Source: Nectonema munidae
Lineage: Eukaryota > Nematomorpha > Nectonematoida > Nectonematidae
NCBI GenBank assembly: GCA_030549495.1
Contig: JAUIRK010001036.1
Span: 592,001-656,000, forward strand
Length of the DNA: 64,000 bases
Reading direction: 5' to 3'
In this document: positions 23,301 through 36,291 of the stretch, one piece after another
Numbering within the stretch: the stretch's first letter is position 1
How the letters are laid out: each line of letters opens with the position of its first letter
The notes under the pieces: model-generated
Seen by the model: the letters and a program-made list of their open reading frames with translations, nothing else
The model's database searches: none
Told to the model about the DNA's origin: nothing
Translations under genes and position numbers: made by a program

Positions 23301-24610
23301 GGGAACACGTAAGCACAAACAGGGAGCACTTAAACAGATTCAGGCACAAAAAGGGAGCACTTTAAAACAGGCAAGCACCAACAGGGGCCCCTCAAACACA
23401 GGAACGCACAAATAAGGAAGACTCAAACACAGGCAGGCACAAACAAGAGGCACTTAAACACAAGCAGGCACAAATATTGGGCACTCAAACACAGGCAGAC
23501 ACAAACAGGGAGCACTTAAACAACAGGCAGACACAAAAAGGGAGCACTCAAACACAAGCAGGCTCAAACAGGGAGCACTAAAACAGATTCAGGCATAAAA
23601 AGGGAGCACTAACCCTGGCAATCACCAACAGAGGGCACTCAGACACAGGGAGGCACAAACAGGAAGCACTCAGGCAAAAACAGGGAGCACTAACAAACGG
23701 CGGTCACTCAAGCGCATACAGGCAAAAACAGGGAGCACTCAAACACAGACAGGAACAAACAACGAGCACTCAATCAACAGGGAGCACCCAAACACGATCA
23801 GGCACAAACAAGGACCACTTAAAGACATGTAGGACTTAAACAATAGGCAAGCAGAAACAGGGAGCACTTAAACACAGGCAGGCACCAACAGGGGGCACTC
23901 AAACACAGGAACGCACAAACAAGGAGGACTCAAACACAGGCAGACACAAACAAGGAGCACTTAAACAACAGGCAGGCAAAAACCGGAGGCACTCAAACAG
24001 AAGCGGGCACAAACATGGGGCACTATAACACAGACAGACACAAACAGGAGGAACTCAAACACAGGAAGACACAAACAGGGAGCAATTAAACAACAGACAG
24101 GCAAAAAGAGGAGGCACTTAAACAGAGGCAGGAACAAACATGGGACACTTTAACAAAGGGAGACACAAACAAGGAGCACTCAAATACAGGCAGGCTCAAA
24201 CAGGGAGCACTCAAACAGAGGCAGACAAAAACAGTGAGCACTTAAACAACAGGCAGGCAAAAACAGGAGGCACTCAAACAGAGGCAGGCACAAACATGGG
24301 GCACTATAACACAGGCAGACACAAACAAGGAGCACTCAAACACAGGCAGGCACATACAGGGAGGACTTAAACACAGGCAGGCACAAACAGGGAAAACTTA
24401 AACACATGCAAGCACAAACAGGGAGCACTTAAACAGATTCAGGCACAAAAAAAGGAGCACTTTAAGAAAGGCAAACACTAACAGGGGCCACTCAAACACA
24501 GGAACGCATAAACAAGAAGTACTCAAACACAGGCAGGCACATACAGGAGGCACTTAAACACAGGCAGGCACAAATATGGGGCACTCAATCACAGGCAGAC
24601 ACAAACAGGG
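20310..24610 (+). repeat. Nested 4.3-kb segment Q1 in copy A
   Basis: Satellite segment repeated about 4,611-4,624 bp to the right as Q2. Shared landmarks include the CACCATACCACAGACAG stretch (20,430 and 25,045), CTTCAAACACAGGCAGG (20,662 and 25,286), CACGAACAAGGAATACTC (21,524 and 26,148) and GAGGCCACAAACAGGAAGC (22,530 and 27,142). It is pure satellite with a fixed order of variant monomers. Confidence 0.85.
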
Positions 24611-24934
24611 AGCACTTAAACAACAGGCAGACACAAACAGGGAGCACTTAAACAACATGCAGACACAAAAAGGGAGCACTCAAACACAAGCAGGCTAAAA
24701 CAGGGAGTACTAAAACAGATTCAGGGATAAAAAGGGAGCACTTTAACACAGGCAAGCACCAACAGAGAACATTCAGACACATGGAGGCACAAACAGGAAG
24801 CACTCAAGAACATACAGGCAAAAACATGGAGCATTAACAAACGACGATTACTCAAGCGCATACAGGCAAAAACAGTGAGCACTCAAACAGAGACAGGCAC
24901 AAAAAGGGAGCACTTAAACAGATTCAGGCACAAA
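24611..24934 (+). repeat. P-type linker between Q1 and Q2
   Basis: About 320 bp that do not belong to Q but match part of a P unit: GGCTAAAACAGGGAGTAC, CAGATTCAGGGATAAAAAGG, GACACATGGAGGCAC and AACGACGATTACTCAAGCGC. The closest relative is 59,400-59,660, which shares the GGGATAAAA and CAAGAACATACAGG variants. It was probably the junction of an older unit boundary. Confidence 0.65.
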
Positions 24935-27900
24935 AAGGGAGCAATTTAACACAGGCAAGCATCAACAGGGGGCACTCAAACACAGGAAGGCACAAACAGG
25001 AAGCACACAAACACAATCAGGCAAAAATAAGAGGCAGGCACAAACATGGGGCACCATACCACAGACAGCTAAACAAGGAGCACTCAAACACAGGCAGGCT
25101 CAAATAGGGAGCACTTAAAACACAGGCAGGCACAAACAGGGAGGACTTAAACAAAGGCAGGCACAAACAGGGAACACTTATACACATGCAAGCACAAACA
25201 AGGAGCACTTAAACACAGGTTGGTCTTAAACAATAGGCAAGCAGAAACAGGGAGCACTTAAACAAAGGCAGGCACCAACAGGGTGCTTCAAACACAGGCA
25301 GGCTCAAAGAGGAAGAACCCAACACGCAAGCACAAACAGAGTGAACTTAAACACAGGCAGGCACAAAGAGGGAGCACTTAAACAGGGACAGGCACAAAAA
25401 GGGAGCACTTTAACACAGACAAGCACCAACTGGCGGCATTTAAACAGAGGAAGGCACAAACAGGTAAAAACAGGAGGCACTTAAACAGAGGCAGGCACAA
25501 ACATGGGGTACTATAACACCGACAGACAAACAAGGAGCACTCAAACCTAGACAAGCTCAAACAGGGAGCACTTTAACACAGGCAAGCACCAACAGGGGGC
25601 ACTCAAACACAGGAAGGCACAAACAGGAAGCACTCAAACACAAGCAGGCAAAAACAGGAGGCACTCAAAAAAAGGCAGTCACAAACATGAGGTACTATTA
25701 CACAGACAGACAAACAAGGAGCACTCAAACACAGGCAGGTTCAAACAGGGAGACTCAAACACAGGCAGGCACAAACAGGAGTCACTCAAACACAGGCAGG
25801 CACAAATATGGGGTATTCAAACACAGGCAGACACAAAAGGAGCACTTAAACAACAGGCAGGCAAAAACAGGAGGCAGGAACACACATGGGGCACTATAAC
25901 ACAGGCAGACACAAACATGGGGCACTCAAACACAGTGACCACTCAAACACAGGGAAGACTTAAACACAGGCAGGCACACACAAGGAACACTTAAACACAT
26001 GCAAGCACAAACAGGGAGCACTTAAACAGATTAATTCACAAAAAGAGAGCACTTTAACACACGCAAGCACCAACAGGAAGCAGGCAAAAATATGAGGCAC
26101 TAAAACAGAGGCAGGCACAAACATGGCGCACTATAACACAGGCACACACGAACAAGGAATACTCAAACACAGGCAGGTTCAACAGGGAGCACTCAAACAC
26201 AGCCAAGCACAAACAGCAAGGACTTAACCACCGGAAGGCACAAACAGGGAACACTTAAACAGATTCAGGCACAAAAAGGGAGCACTTTAAGACAGGCAAG
26301 GACCAACAGGGGCCACTCAAACACAGGAATGCACAAACAAGGGGGAATCAAACACTGGCAGGTACAAACAGAAGGCACTCAAACACAGGCAGGCATAAAT
26401 ATGGGGAACTCAAGCACAGGCAGAAACAAACAGTGAGCACTTAAACAACAAGCAGGCAATAACAGGACGCACTCAAACAGAGGCAGGCACAAACATGGGG
26501 CACTATAACACAGGCAGACACAAACAAGGAGCACTCAAACACAGACAGGCTCAAACAAGGAGCACTCGAACACAGGCAGTCTCAAACAGGGAGCACTCAA
26601 ACCCAGGCAGGCTCAAACAGGGAGCACTTAAACAGAGAATGGCACAAAAAGGGAGCACTTTTACACAAGCAAGTACGGACAGGGGGCATTCAAACCCAGG
26701 AAGGCAAAAATAGGAGGCACTATAACACAGGCAGACACAAACAAGGAGCACTCAAACACAGGCAAGTTCAAACACGGAGCACTCAAACACAGGCAGTTAC
26801 AAACAGGGAGGACTTTAACACAGGCAGGCACAAACAGGGAACACGTAAGCACAAACAGGGAGCACTTAAACAAATTCAGGCACAAAAATGGAGCACTTTA
26901 AAACAGGGACCCCTCAAACACAGGAACGCACAAACAAGGAGGACTCAAACATAGGCAGGCACAAATATGGGGCACTCAAACACAGGCAGACACAAACAGA
27001 GAGCACTTAAACAACAGGCAGACACAAAAAGGGAGCACTCAAACATAAGCAGGCTCAAACAGGGAGCACTAAAACTGATTCAGGCATAAAAGGGGAGCAT
27101 TAACACAGGCAAGCACCAACAGAGGGCACTCAGACACAGGGAGGCCACAAACAGGAAGCATTCAGGCAAATGGAGCACTAACAAACGACGATCACTCAAG
27201 CGCATAGAGGCAAAAACAGGGAGCACTGAAACACAGACAGGAAGAAACAACGAGCACTCAATCAACAGGGAGCACCCAAACACGATCAGGCACAAACAAG
27301 GAGCACTTAAAGAAAGGTAGGACTTAAACAATAGGCAAGCAGAAACAGGGAGCACTTAAACACAGGCATGCGCCAACAGGGGGCACTGAAACACAGGTAG
27401 GCTCAAACAGAGAGAACCCAACACAGGCAGGCACAAACAGGGTGAACTTAAACACAGGCATGCACAAACAGGGAGCACTTAAACAAAGAGAGGCACAAAA
27501 TGGGAGCACTTTAACACAGGCAAGCATCAATAGGGGGCACTCAAACACAGAAAGGCAAAAACAGAAAGCACTCAAACACAAGCAGGCAAAAACAAGAGGC
27601 AGGCACAAACATGGGGCACCATATCACAGACAGACAAACAAGGTGCACTCAAACACAGGCAGGCTCAAATAGGGAGCACTTAAAACACAGGCAGGCACAA
27701 ACAGGGAGGACTTAAACAGAGAATGGCACAAATAGGGAGCACTTTTACACATGCAAATACGAACAGGGGGCATTCAAACCCAGGAAGGCAAAAACAGGAG
27801 GCACTATAACACAGGCAGACACAAACAAGGAGCACTCAAACACAGGCAAGTTCAAACAGGGAGGACTTAAACACAAACAGTGAGGACTTTAACACAGGCA

Positions 27901-29220
27901 GGCACAAACAGGGAACACGTAAGCACAAACAGGGAGCACTTAAACAGATTCAGGCACAAAAAGGCAGCACTTTAAAACAGGCAAGCACCAACAGGGGCCC
28001 CTCAAACACAGGAACGCACAAATAAGGAAGACTCAAACACAGGCAGGCACAAACAAGAGGCACTTAAACACAAGCAGGCACAAATATTGGGCACTCAAAC
28101 ACAGGCAGACACAAACAGGGAGCACTTAAACAACAGGCAGACACAAAAAGGGAGCACTCAAACACAAGCAGGCTCAAACAGGGAGCACTAAAACAGATTC
28201 AGGCATAAAAAGGGAGCACTAACCCTGGCAACCACCAACAGAGGGCACTCAGACACAGGGAGGCACAAACAGGAAGCACTCAGGCAAAAACAGGGAGCAC
28301 TAACAAACGACGGTCACTCAAGCGCATACAGGCAAAAACAGGGAGCACTCAAACACAGACAGGAACAAACAACGAGCACTCAATCAACAGGGAGCACCCA
28401 AACACGATCAGGCACAAACAAGGACCATTTAAAGACATGTAGGACTTAAACAATAGGCAAGCAGAAACAGGGAGCACTTAAACACAGACAGGCACCAACA
28501 GGGGGCACTCAAACACAGGAACACACAAACAAGGAGGACTCAAACACAGGCAGACACAAACAGGGAGCACTTAAACAACAGGCAGGCAAAAACCGGAGGC
28601 ACTCAAACAGAAGCGGGCACAAACATGGGGCACTATAACACAGACAGACACAAACAGGAGGCACTCAAACACAGGAAGACACAAACAGGGAGCAATTAAA
28701 CAACAGACAGGCAAAAAGAGGAGGCACTTAAACAGAGGCAGGAACAAACATGGGACACTTTAACAAAGGGAGACACAAACAAGGAGCACTCAAATACAGG
28801 CAGGCTCAAACAGGGAGCACTCAAACAGAGGCAGACAAAAACAGTGAGCACTTAAACAACAGGCAGGCAAAAACAGGAGGCACTCAAACAGAGGCAGGCA
28901 CAAACATGGGGCACTATAAAACAGGCAGACACAAACAAGGAGCACTCAAACACAGGCAGGCACAAACAGGGAGGACTTAAACACAGGCAGGCACAAACAG
29001 GCAACACTTAAACACTTGCAAGCACAAACAGGGAGCACTTAAACAGATTCAGGCACAAAAAAGGAGCACTTTAAGAAAGGCAAACACTAACAGGGGCCAC
29101 TCAAACACAGGAACGCATAAACAAGAAGTACTCAAACACAGGCAGGCACATACAGGAGGCACTCAAACACAGGCAGGCACAAATATGAGGCACTCAATCA
29201 CAGGCAGACACAAACAGGGA
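24935..29220 (+). repeat. Nested 4.3-kb segment Q2 in copy A
   Basis: Second copy of the Q segment, same orientation. Homology to Q1 starts near AACACAGGCAAGCATCAAC (24,949) and ends near CAATCACAGGCAGACACAAAC (about 29,215); beyond this it continues with GGGAGCACGTAAACAACATG, whereas Q1 continues into the linker. A 13-bp gap in the period lies near 26,900. Confidence 0.85.
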
Positions 29221-30352
29221 GCACGTAAACAACATGCAGGCAAAATCAAGACGCACTCAAACAGAAGCAGGCACAAACATGGGGTACTATAACACATTCA
29301 GACACAAACAAGGATCACTTAAACACAGGCACGCTCAAACAGGGAGCACTCAAACACAAGCAGGCTCAAACAGAGAAAACCCAGCACATGCAGGCACAAA
29401 AAAGTTGGACTTAAATACAAACAGGCAGCACTTAAACAGAGACAGGCACAAAAAGGGAGTACTTTAACACAGACAAGCACCAACAGGGGGCATTCAAACA
29501 CAGGAAGGCACAAGCAACAAAAACAGGATGCACTTAAACATGGGGCACTATAACACAGGCAGATACAAACAAAGAGCACTCAAACACAGGCAAGCTCAAA
29601 CAGGGAGCACTCAAACACAGGCAGTCACAAACAGGGAGATCTTAAACACAGGGTGGCACAAACAGGGAACACTTAAACACATGCAAGCACAAACAGGGAG
29701 CATTTAAACAGATTCAGGGACAAAAAGGGAGCATTTAACACTGACAAGCACCAACAGAGAGCACTCAAACACAGGAAGGCACAAACAGGAAGCACTCAAG
29801 CACATACAGGCAAAAACAGGGAGCACTCAAACACAGTCAAGAACAAACGACTAGCACTCAATCAATAGGGAGCACCCAAATACGATCAGACACAAACAAG
29901 GAGCACTTAGGACTTAAACGATAGGCAAGCAGAAACAGGGGGCACTCAAACACAGGAAGCACTCAAACACAAGCACGCTAAAACAGGAGGCACTGAAACA
30001 GAGGCAGGAACAAGGGCACTTATACAACAGGCAGCCACAAATAGAGAGCACTCAAACACAACCAGGCAGAAACAGGGAGCAGCCTAACATAGGGAACACT
30101 CAAACCAAGACAGACACAAACATGGAGCACTCAAACACAGGTCGACACAAAGAGTAAGCATTCAAACACAGACAAGCACAAACATGAAGCACTCAAACAC
30201 AGGTAGCACAGTCAGAGAGGGTGCGGTGAAAAAAATGGATTTAAAAGGGATGAATATGCCTTTCAAGGGGGAGAACAAAAGAAAAAAATGGGATTCAAGG
30301 GGGTGAAAAAGTATTTCAATTTTCTATGCCCACCCGCAGCCACTAAATGCCA

Positions 30353-30374
30353 GTTCAAACCTTATGGTTTGAAC
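30353..30374. repeat. Perfect 22-bp hairpin in island
   Basis: GTTCAAACC, loop TTAT, GGTTTGAAC: nine-base arms with no mismatch. The same hairpin is present in each later island (about 46,345, 55,977 and 62,402). It lies in the part of the island missing from copy 1. Function is unknown. Confidence 0.7.
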
Positions 30375-30802
30375 CCAAAAGTGAAATTGATGAGGTTTCA
30401 ATCACCGAAAACTGTCTTTCACACAGTGTATGCTATGTGATAATGATCAAATACAAGAGAACTTACAATTTCTTGTAATATATATTTTAATTAATATTTT
30501 AAATAAAGAACATTGTCAAAAACAAAAGAGAATGAAATATGCTTTCTAATTTTAAAGAAATTAAAAATTTTACTAAAATTTTTAAATATATTTTTAAAAA
30601 TATTTTATAAATTTTTCGCATGGACATGATTGCCATCGAGTTAATAAAAATAAAAGATAAATTTTCACTTTTCAAAACTCAAAGCTTTACTTTTGCAACT
30701 TATTTTATACCTACCCTTCTCAAGAAAGATAATTACTTTGTTTGTTACTATTTCAAATTTATTTTTTTAATAAAACAATATTCTTGTTTATTTTTTAAGG
30801 TA

Positions 30803-30938
30803 CCTAGGGTGTTTTCATCGAGAAGGCACAATTGCGCCGCTTGTATCGAACTATGAGGAAAGCAGGCTTGTTGCGGAATCGAACCCAAGACCTTGAGTTA
30901 TAGAATCCAGCATCCAACCAACCCTACTCACGCCTAGG
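30803..30938 (-). mobile_element. tRNA-like SINE segment in island copy 2
   Basis: The minus strand has a B box GGTTCGATTCC (complement at 30,875-30,885) and an A-box-like TAGGGTTGGTTGGATGC upstream. The segment is bracketed by CCTAGG at 30,803-30,808 and 30,933-30,938, a possible short target duplication. A plus-strand AAAA at 30,772-30,775 would act as a TTTT terminator, so any polymerase III transcript would be about 170 nt and would not enter the satellite. Confidence 0.5.
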
Positions 30939-32314
30939 TTTTTAATGGTATTAAAATTTGATTTCTATAAAGGATAACCATTATAGATAATTTTTAAATA
31001 TGTAAAGTGTTAGTAATAGTTTTTTTCCTTAGACTAAGTTATTTAGTTTATAAATTTTATTTTTTCTTAATTCTATTATCTAATTTTTAAAATTAAAGTT
31101 AAAAGATTTCATTAAATTTACACAAATTTATTTTTAATTTAAATAAACACATCCTCCTACTTTTGATTAAGATAGTAAAAGTTAAATTATTCTCATTTTA
31201 TTTTATATTGTCTACTCTGATTCGTTTTTATGCATTATGTAAATTATCGTATCTGCGTGTAACATTGATCTTTATGTCTACTAATGATCCTTCTGGAGGA
31301 TATCAATAATTATTAGGGGTACCAATGATCTTTGCGGTGGTAACAATTTACCGGATGTAGCACAATCATTGGCCACTCAAACAACAAACAGGGAGCACTT
31401 AAACAACATTCAGACACAAACAGGAAACATTCATACAACAGGAGCATTTAATCACTCAAACACAGGCAGACCCAAACATGGGACACTCAAATTCAGGCAG
31501 GTAAAAACATGGAGCACTTAAACAACATGCAGGCACAAACAGGGAGCACTTAAACAGATTCAGGTATAAAAAGGGAGCACTTTAACACAGGCAAGCAGCA
31601 ACAAAGGAACTAGCATTCAATCAACAGGAAGCACCCAAACACATTCAGGCACACAAGTAGCACTCAAACACACGCAGATACAAACAAGCAACAATTAAAC
31701 ACGCAAGCACAAACATGGAGCACTTAAACAGAGACACGCACAAAAAGGGAGCAATTTAACACAGGCAAGCACCAACAGGGGTAACTCAAACATAGGAACG
31801 CATAAACACAGGCAGGCACAAATATGGGGCATTCAAACACAGGCAGAAACAAGCAGGGAGCACGTAAACAACATGCAGGCAAAAACAAGACGCACTCAAA
31901 CAGAGGCATGCACAAACATGGGGTACTATAACACATGCAGACACAAACAAGGATCACTTAAACAAAGGCACGCTCAAACAGAGAGAACCCAGCACACGGA
32001 GGCACAAAAAAGTTGGACTTAAATACAAACAGGGAGCACTTAAACAGAGACAGGCACAAAAAGGGAGCACTTTAACACAGACAAGCACCAACAGGGTCAC
32101 TCAAACACAGGAATGCACAAATAAGAAGGACTCAAACACTGGCAGGCACAAACAGAATGCACTCAAACACAGGCAGGCATAAATATGGGGAACTCAAGCA
32201 CAAGCAGGGAATAACAGGACGCACTCAAACAGAGGCAGGCACAAACATGGGGCACTATAACACAGGCAGACACAAACAAGGAGCACTCAACACAGGCAGG
32301 CTTAAACAGGGAGC

Positions 32315-34348
32315 ACTTAAACACAGGCAGGCTCAAACAGGGAGCACTCGAACACAGGCAGGCTCAACTAGGGACACTCAAACCCAGGCAGGCTCAAACA
32401 GGGAGACTTAAACACAGGCAGGCACAAACAGGGAGCACTTAAACAGAGAATGACACAAAAAGGGAGCACTTTTACACAGGCAAGTACCAACAGGGGGCAT
32501 TCAAACCCTGGAAGGCAAAAACAGGAGGCACTATAAAACAGGCAGACGCAAACAAGGAGCACTCAAACACAAGCAAGTTCAAACAGGGATCACTCAAACA
32601 CAGGCAGTCACAAATAGGGAGGACTTAAACACAAACAGGGAGGACTTAAACACAGGCAGGCACAAACAGGCAACACGTAAGCACAAACAGGGAGCACTTA
32701 AACAGATTCAGACACAAAAAGGGAGCACTTTAAAACAGGCAAGAACCAACAGGGGCCACTCAAACACAGGAACGCACAAACAAAGAGGACTCAAACATAG
32801 ACAGGCAAAAACAAGAGGCACTTAAACACAAGCAGGCACAACTATGGGGCACTCAAACACAGGCAGACACAAACCGGGAGCACTTAAACAACATGCAGAC
32901 ACAAAAAGGGAGCACTCAAACACAAGCAGGCTCAAACAGGGAGTATTAAAACAGATTCAGGCATAAAAAGGGAGCACTTTAACACAGGCAAGCACCAACA
33001 GAGAACATTCAGACACATGGAGGCACAAACAGGAAGCACTCAAGCACATACAGGCAAAAACAGGGAGCACTAACAAACGACGATTACTCAAGCGCATACA
33101 GGCAAAAACAGGGAGCACTCAAACAGAGACAGGCACAAAAAGGGAGCACTTAAACAGTGACAGGCACAAAAAGGGAGCACTTAAACAGAGACAGGCACAA
33201 AAAGGGAGCACTTTAACATAGGCAAGCAATAACAGAAGGCATTCAAACCTAGGAAGGCACAAACAGGAAGCACTTAAGCACATATAGGCTAAAATTGGAA
33301 GCACTCAAACACAGGCAGGAACAAACGACGAGCAATCAATCAACAGGGAGCACCCAAACACGATCAGGCACAAACAAGGAGCACTTAAAGACAGGTAGGA
33401 CTTAAAAAATAGGCAAGCAGAAACAGGGAGCACTTAAACACAGGCATGCATCAACAGGGGGGACTGAAACACAGGTTGGCTCAAACAGAGAGAACCCAAC
33501 ACACGCTCGCACAAACAGGGTGGACTTAAACACAGGCAGGCACAAACATGGAGCACTTAAATAGGGACAGGCACAGAAAGGGAGCACTTTAACACAGACA
33601 AGCACCAACATGGGGCATTCAAACACAGGAAGGCATAAACAGGTAAAAACAGGAGGCACGATAACACAGGCAGACACAAACAAGGAGCACTAAACACTGG
33701 GGTACTATAACACATGCAGACGCAAACAAGGATCACTTAAACAAAGGCACACTCAAACAGGGAGCACTCAAACACAGGCAGGCTCAAACAGAGAGAACCC
33801 AGCACACGGAGGCACAAAAAAGTTGGACTTAAATACAAACAGGGAGCACTTAAACAGAGACAGGCACAAAAAGGAAGCACTTTAACACATACAAGCACCA
33901 ACAGGAGGCATTCAAACACAGGAAGGCACAAGCAGCAAAAACAGGATGCACTTAAACATGGGGCACTATAACACAGGCAGACACAAATAAGGAATACTCA
34001 AACACAGGCAGGTTCAACAGGGAGCACTCAAACACAGACAGGCACAAACAGGGAGGACTTAAACACCGGAAGGCACAAACAGGGAGCACTTAAACAGATT
34101 CAGGCACAAAAAAGGGAGCACTTTAAGACAGGCAAGCACCAACAGCGGCCACTCAAACACAGGAATGCACAAATAAGGAAGACTCAAACACTGGCAGGCA
34201 CAAACAGAAGGCACTCAAAGACAGGCAGGCATAAATATGGGAAACTCAAGCACAGGCCGACACAAACAGTGAGCACTTAAACAACAAGCAGGCAATAACC
34301 GGACGCAGTCAAACAGAGGCAGGCACAAACATGGGGCACTATAACACA
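32315..34348 (+). repeat. P unit (about 2.03 kb) at end of copy A
   Basis: Shows the P landmarks in order: GGCTCAACTAGGGACACTC (32,361), AACGACGATTACTCAAGCGC (33,076), AGCAATCAATCAACAGG (33,331), GGTTGGCTCAAACAG (33,473) and AAAAAAGTTGGACTT. It carries the diagnostic 140-bp deletion at about 33,696 (GGAGCACTAAACAC joined to TGGGGTACTATAAC). Confidence 0.8.
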
Positions 34349-36291
34349 GGCAGACACAAACAAGGGAGCACTCAAACATAGGCAGTCACAAACAGGGAGG
34401 ACTTAAACACAAACAGGGAGGACTTTAACACAGGCAGGCACAAACAGGGAACACGTAAGCACAAACAGGGAGCACTTAAACATATTCAGGCACAAAAAGG
34501 GAGCACTTTAAAACAGGCAAGCACCAACAGGGGCTCCTCAAACACAGGAACGCACAAACAAGGAGGACTCAAACACAGGCAGGCACAAACAAGAGGCACT
34601 TAAACACAAGCAGGCACAAATATGGGGCACTCAAACACAGGCAGACACAAACAGGGAGCACTTAAACAACAGGCAGACACAAAAAGGGAGCACTCAAACA
34701 CAAGCAGGCTCAAACAGGGAGCACTAAAACAGATTCAGGCATAAAAAGGGAGCACTAACAGAGCCAAGCACCAACAGAGGGCACTCAGACACAGGGAGGC
34801 ACAAACAGGAAGCACTCAGGCAAAAACAGGGAGCACTAACAAACGACGATCACTCAAGCGCATACAGGCCAAAACAGGAAGCACTCAAACACAGACAGGA
34901 ACAAACAACGAGTACTCAATCAACAGGGAGCACCCAAACACGATCAGGCACAAACAAGGAGCACTTGAAGACAGGTAGGACTTAAACAATAGGCAAGCAG
35001 AAACAGGGAACACTTAAACACAGGCATGCGCCAACAGGGGGCACTGAAATACAGGTAGGCTCAAACAGAGAGAACCCAACACAGGCAGGCACAAACAGGG
35101 TGAACTTAAACACAGGCATGCACAAACAGGGAGCACTTAAACAAAGACAGGCAGAAAATGGGAGCACTTTAACACAGGCAAGCATCAACAGGGGGCACCA
35201 AAAAACACAGGAAGGCACAAACAGGAAGCACTCAAACACAAGCAGGCAAAAACAAGAGGCAGGCACAAACATGGGGCACCATACCACAGACAGATAAACA
35301 AGGAGCACTCAAACACAGTCAGGCTCAAATAGGAAGCACTTAAAACACAGTCAGGCACAAACAGGGAGGACTTAAACAGAGAATGGCACAAAAAGGAAGC
35401 ACTTTTACACATGCAAATACGAACAGGGGGCATTCAAACCCAGGAAGGGAAAAACAGGAGGCACTATAACACAGGCAGACACAAACAAGGAGCACTCAAA
35501 CACAGGCAAGTTCAAACAGGGAGCACTCAAACACAGGCAGTCACAAACAGGGAGGACTTAAACATAAACAGGGAGGACTTTAACACAGGCAGGCACAAAC
35601 AGGGAACACGTAAGCACAAACAGGGAGCACTTAAACAGATTCAGGCACAAAAAGGGAGCACTTTAAAACAGGCAAGCACCACCAGGGGCCCCTCAAACAC
35701 ATGAACGCACAAACAAGGAGGACTCAAACACAGGCAGGCACAAACAAGAGGCACTTAAACACAAGCAGGCACAAATATGGGGCACTCAAACACAGGCAGG
35801 CACAAACAAGGAGCACTTAAACAACAGGCAGACACAAAAAGGGAGCACTCAAACACAAGCAAGCTCAAACAGGGAGCACTAAAACAGATTCAGGCATAAA
35901 AAGGGAGCACTAACACAGGCAAGCACCAACAGAGGGCACTCAGACACAGGGAGGCACAAACAGGGAGCACTAATAAACGACGATCACTCAAGCGCATACA
36001 GGCGAAAAAAGGGAGCACTCAAACACAGACAGGAACAAACAACGAGCACTCAATCAACAGGGAGCACCCAAACACGATCAGGCACAAACAAGGAGCACTT
36101 AAAGACAGCTAGGACTTAAACAATAGGCTAGCAGAAACAGAGAGCACTTAAACACAGGCATGCGCCAACAGGGGGCACTGAAACACAGGTAGGCTCAAAC
36201 AGAGAGAACCCAACACAGGCAGGCACAAACAGAGTGAACTTAAACACAGGCATGCACAAACAGGGAGCACTTAAACAAAGACAGGCACAAA

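Larger units (their letters stand above)
30211..31356. repeat. Island copy 2: 1,146-bp AT-rich insertion in satellite
   Basis: Non-satellite DNA bracketed by GTAGCACA at 30,203-30,210 and 31,357-31,364, with satellite on both sides that would join to a normal monomer if the insert and one GTAGCACA were removed. This is therefore an insertion with an 8-9 bp target duplication (copy 1 supports GGTAGCACA). The left end is GTCAGAGAGGGTGCGGTG; the right end is CAATTTACCGGAT. I see no terminal inverted repeats and no transposase. Inside are a 22-bp hairpin (30,353-30,374), an AT-rich stretch, and a tRNA-like SINE segment. A 78-codon frame (30,620-30,856) crosses the SINE and is not accepted as a gene. 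Confidence 0.85.
18367..34348 (+). repeat. 16-kb tandem duplication, copy A
   Basis: Every landmark from 18,367 to 34,348 recurs 15,982 to 15,994 bp further right. The shift stays at 15,982 up to about 22.5 kb, is 15,984 at 24-26.7 kb, 15,997 at 27-29.2 kb, 15,992 after 29.6 kb and 15,993-15,994 at the end, so only a handful of indels separate the copies. Rare private variants such as AACATATTCAGGCAC at 18,488 and 34,470 are shared. The junction to copy B is at GGCAGACACAAACAAGGGAG (34,349), matching 18,367. It includes satellite, a nested 4.3-kb pair, one island and a P unit; no genes. Confidence 0.92.

Noticed and set aside
30620-30856. 78-codon frame in the islands (also at 46,612)
   Set aside because: It crosses from AT-rich filler into the antisense of the SINE-like segment and is altered by a deletion in the copies at 56 and 62 kb.
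30860-30940. Functional tRNA gene
   Set aside because: Only the internal promoter boxes are tRNA-like; no acceptor stem or anticodon arm can be drawn with confidence.
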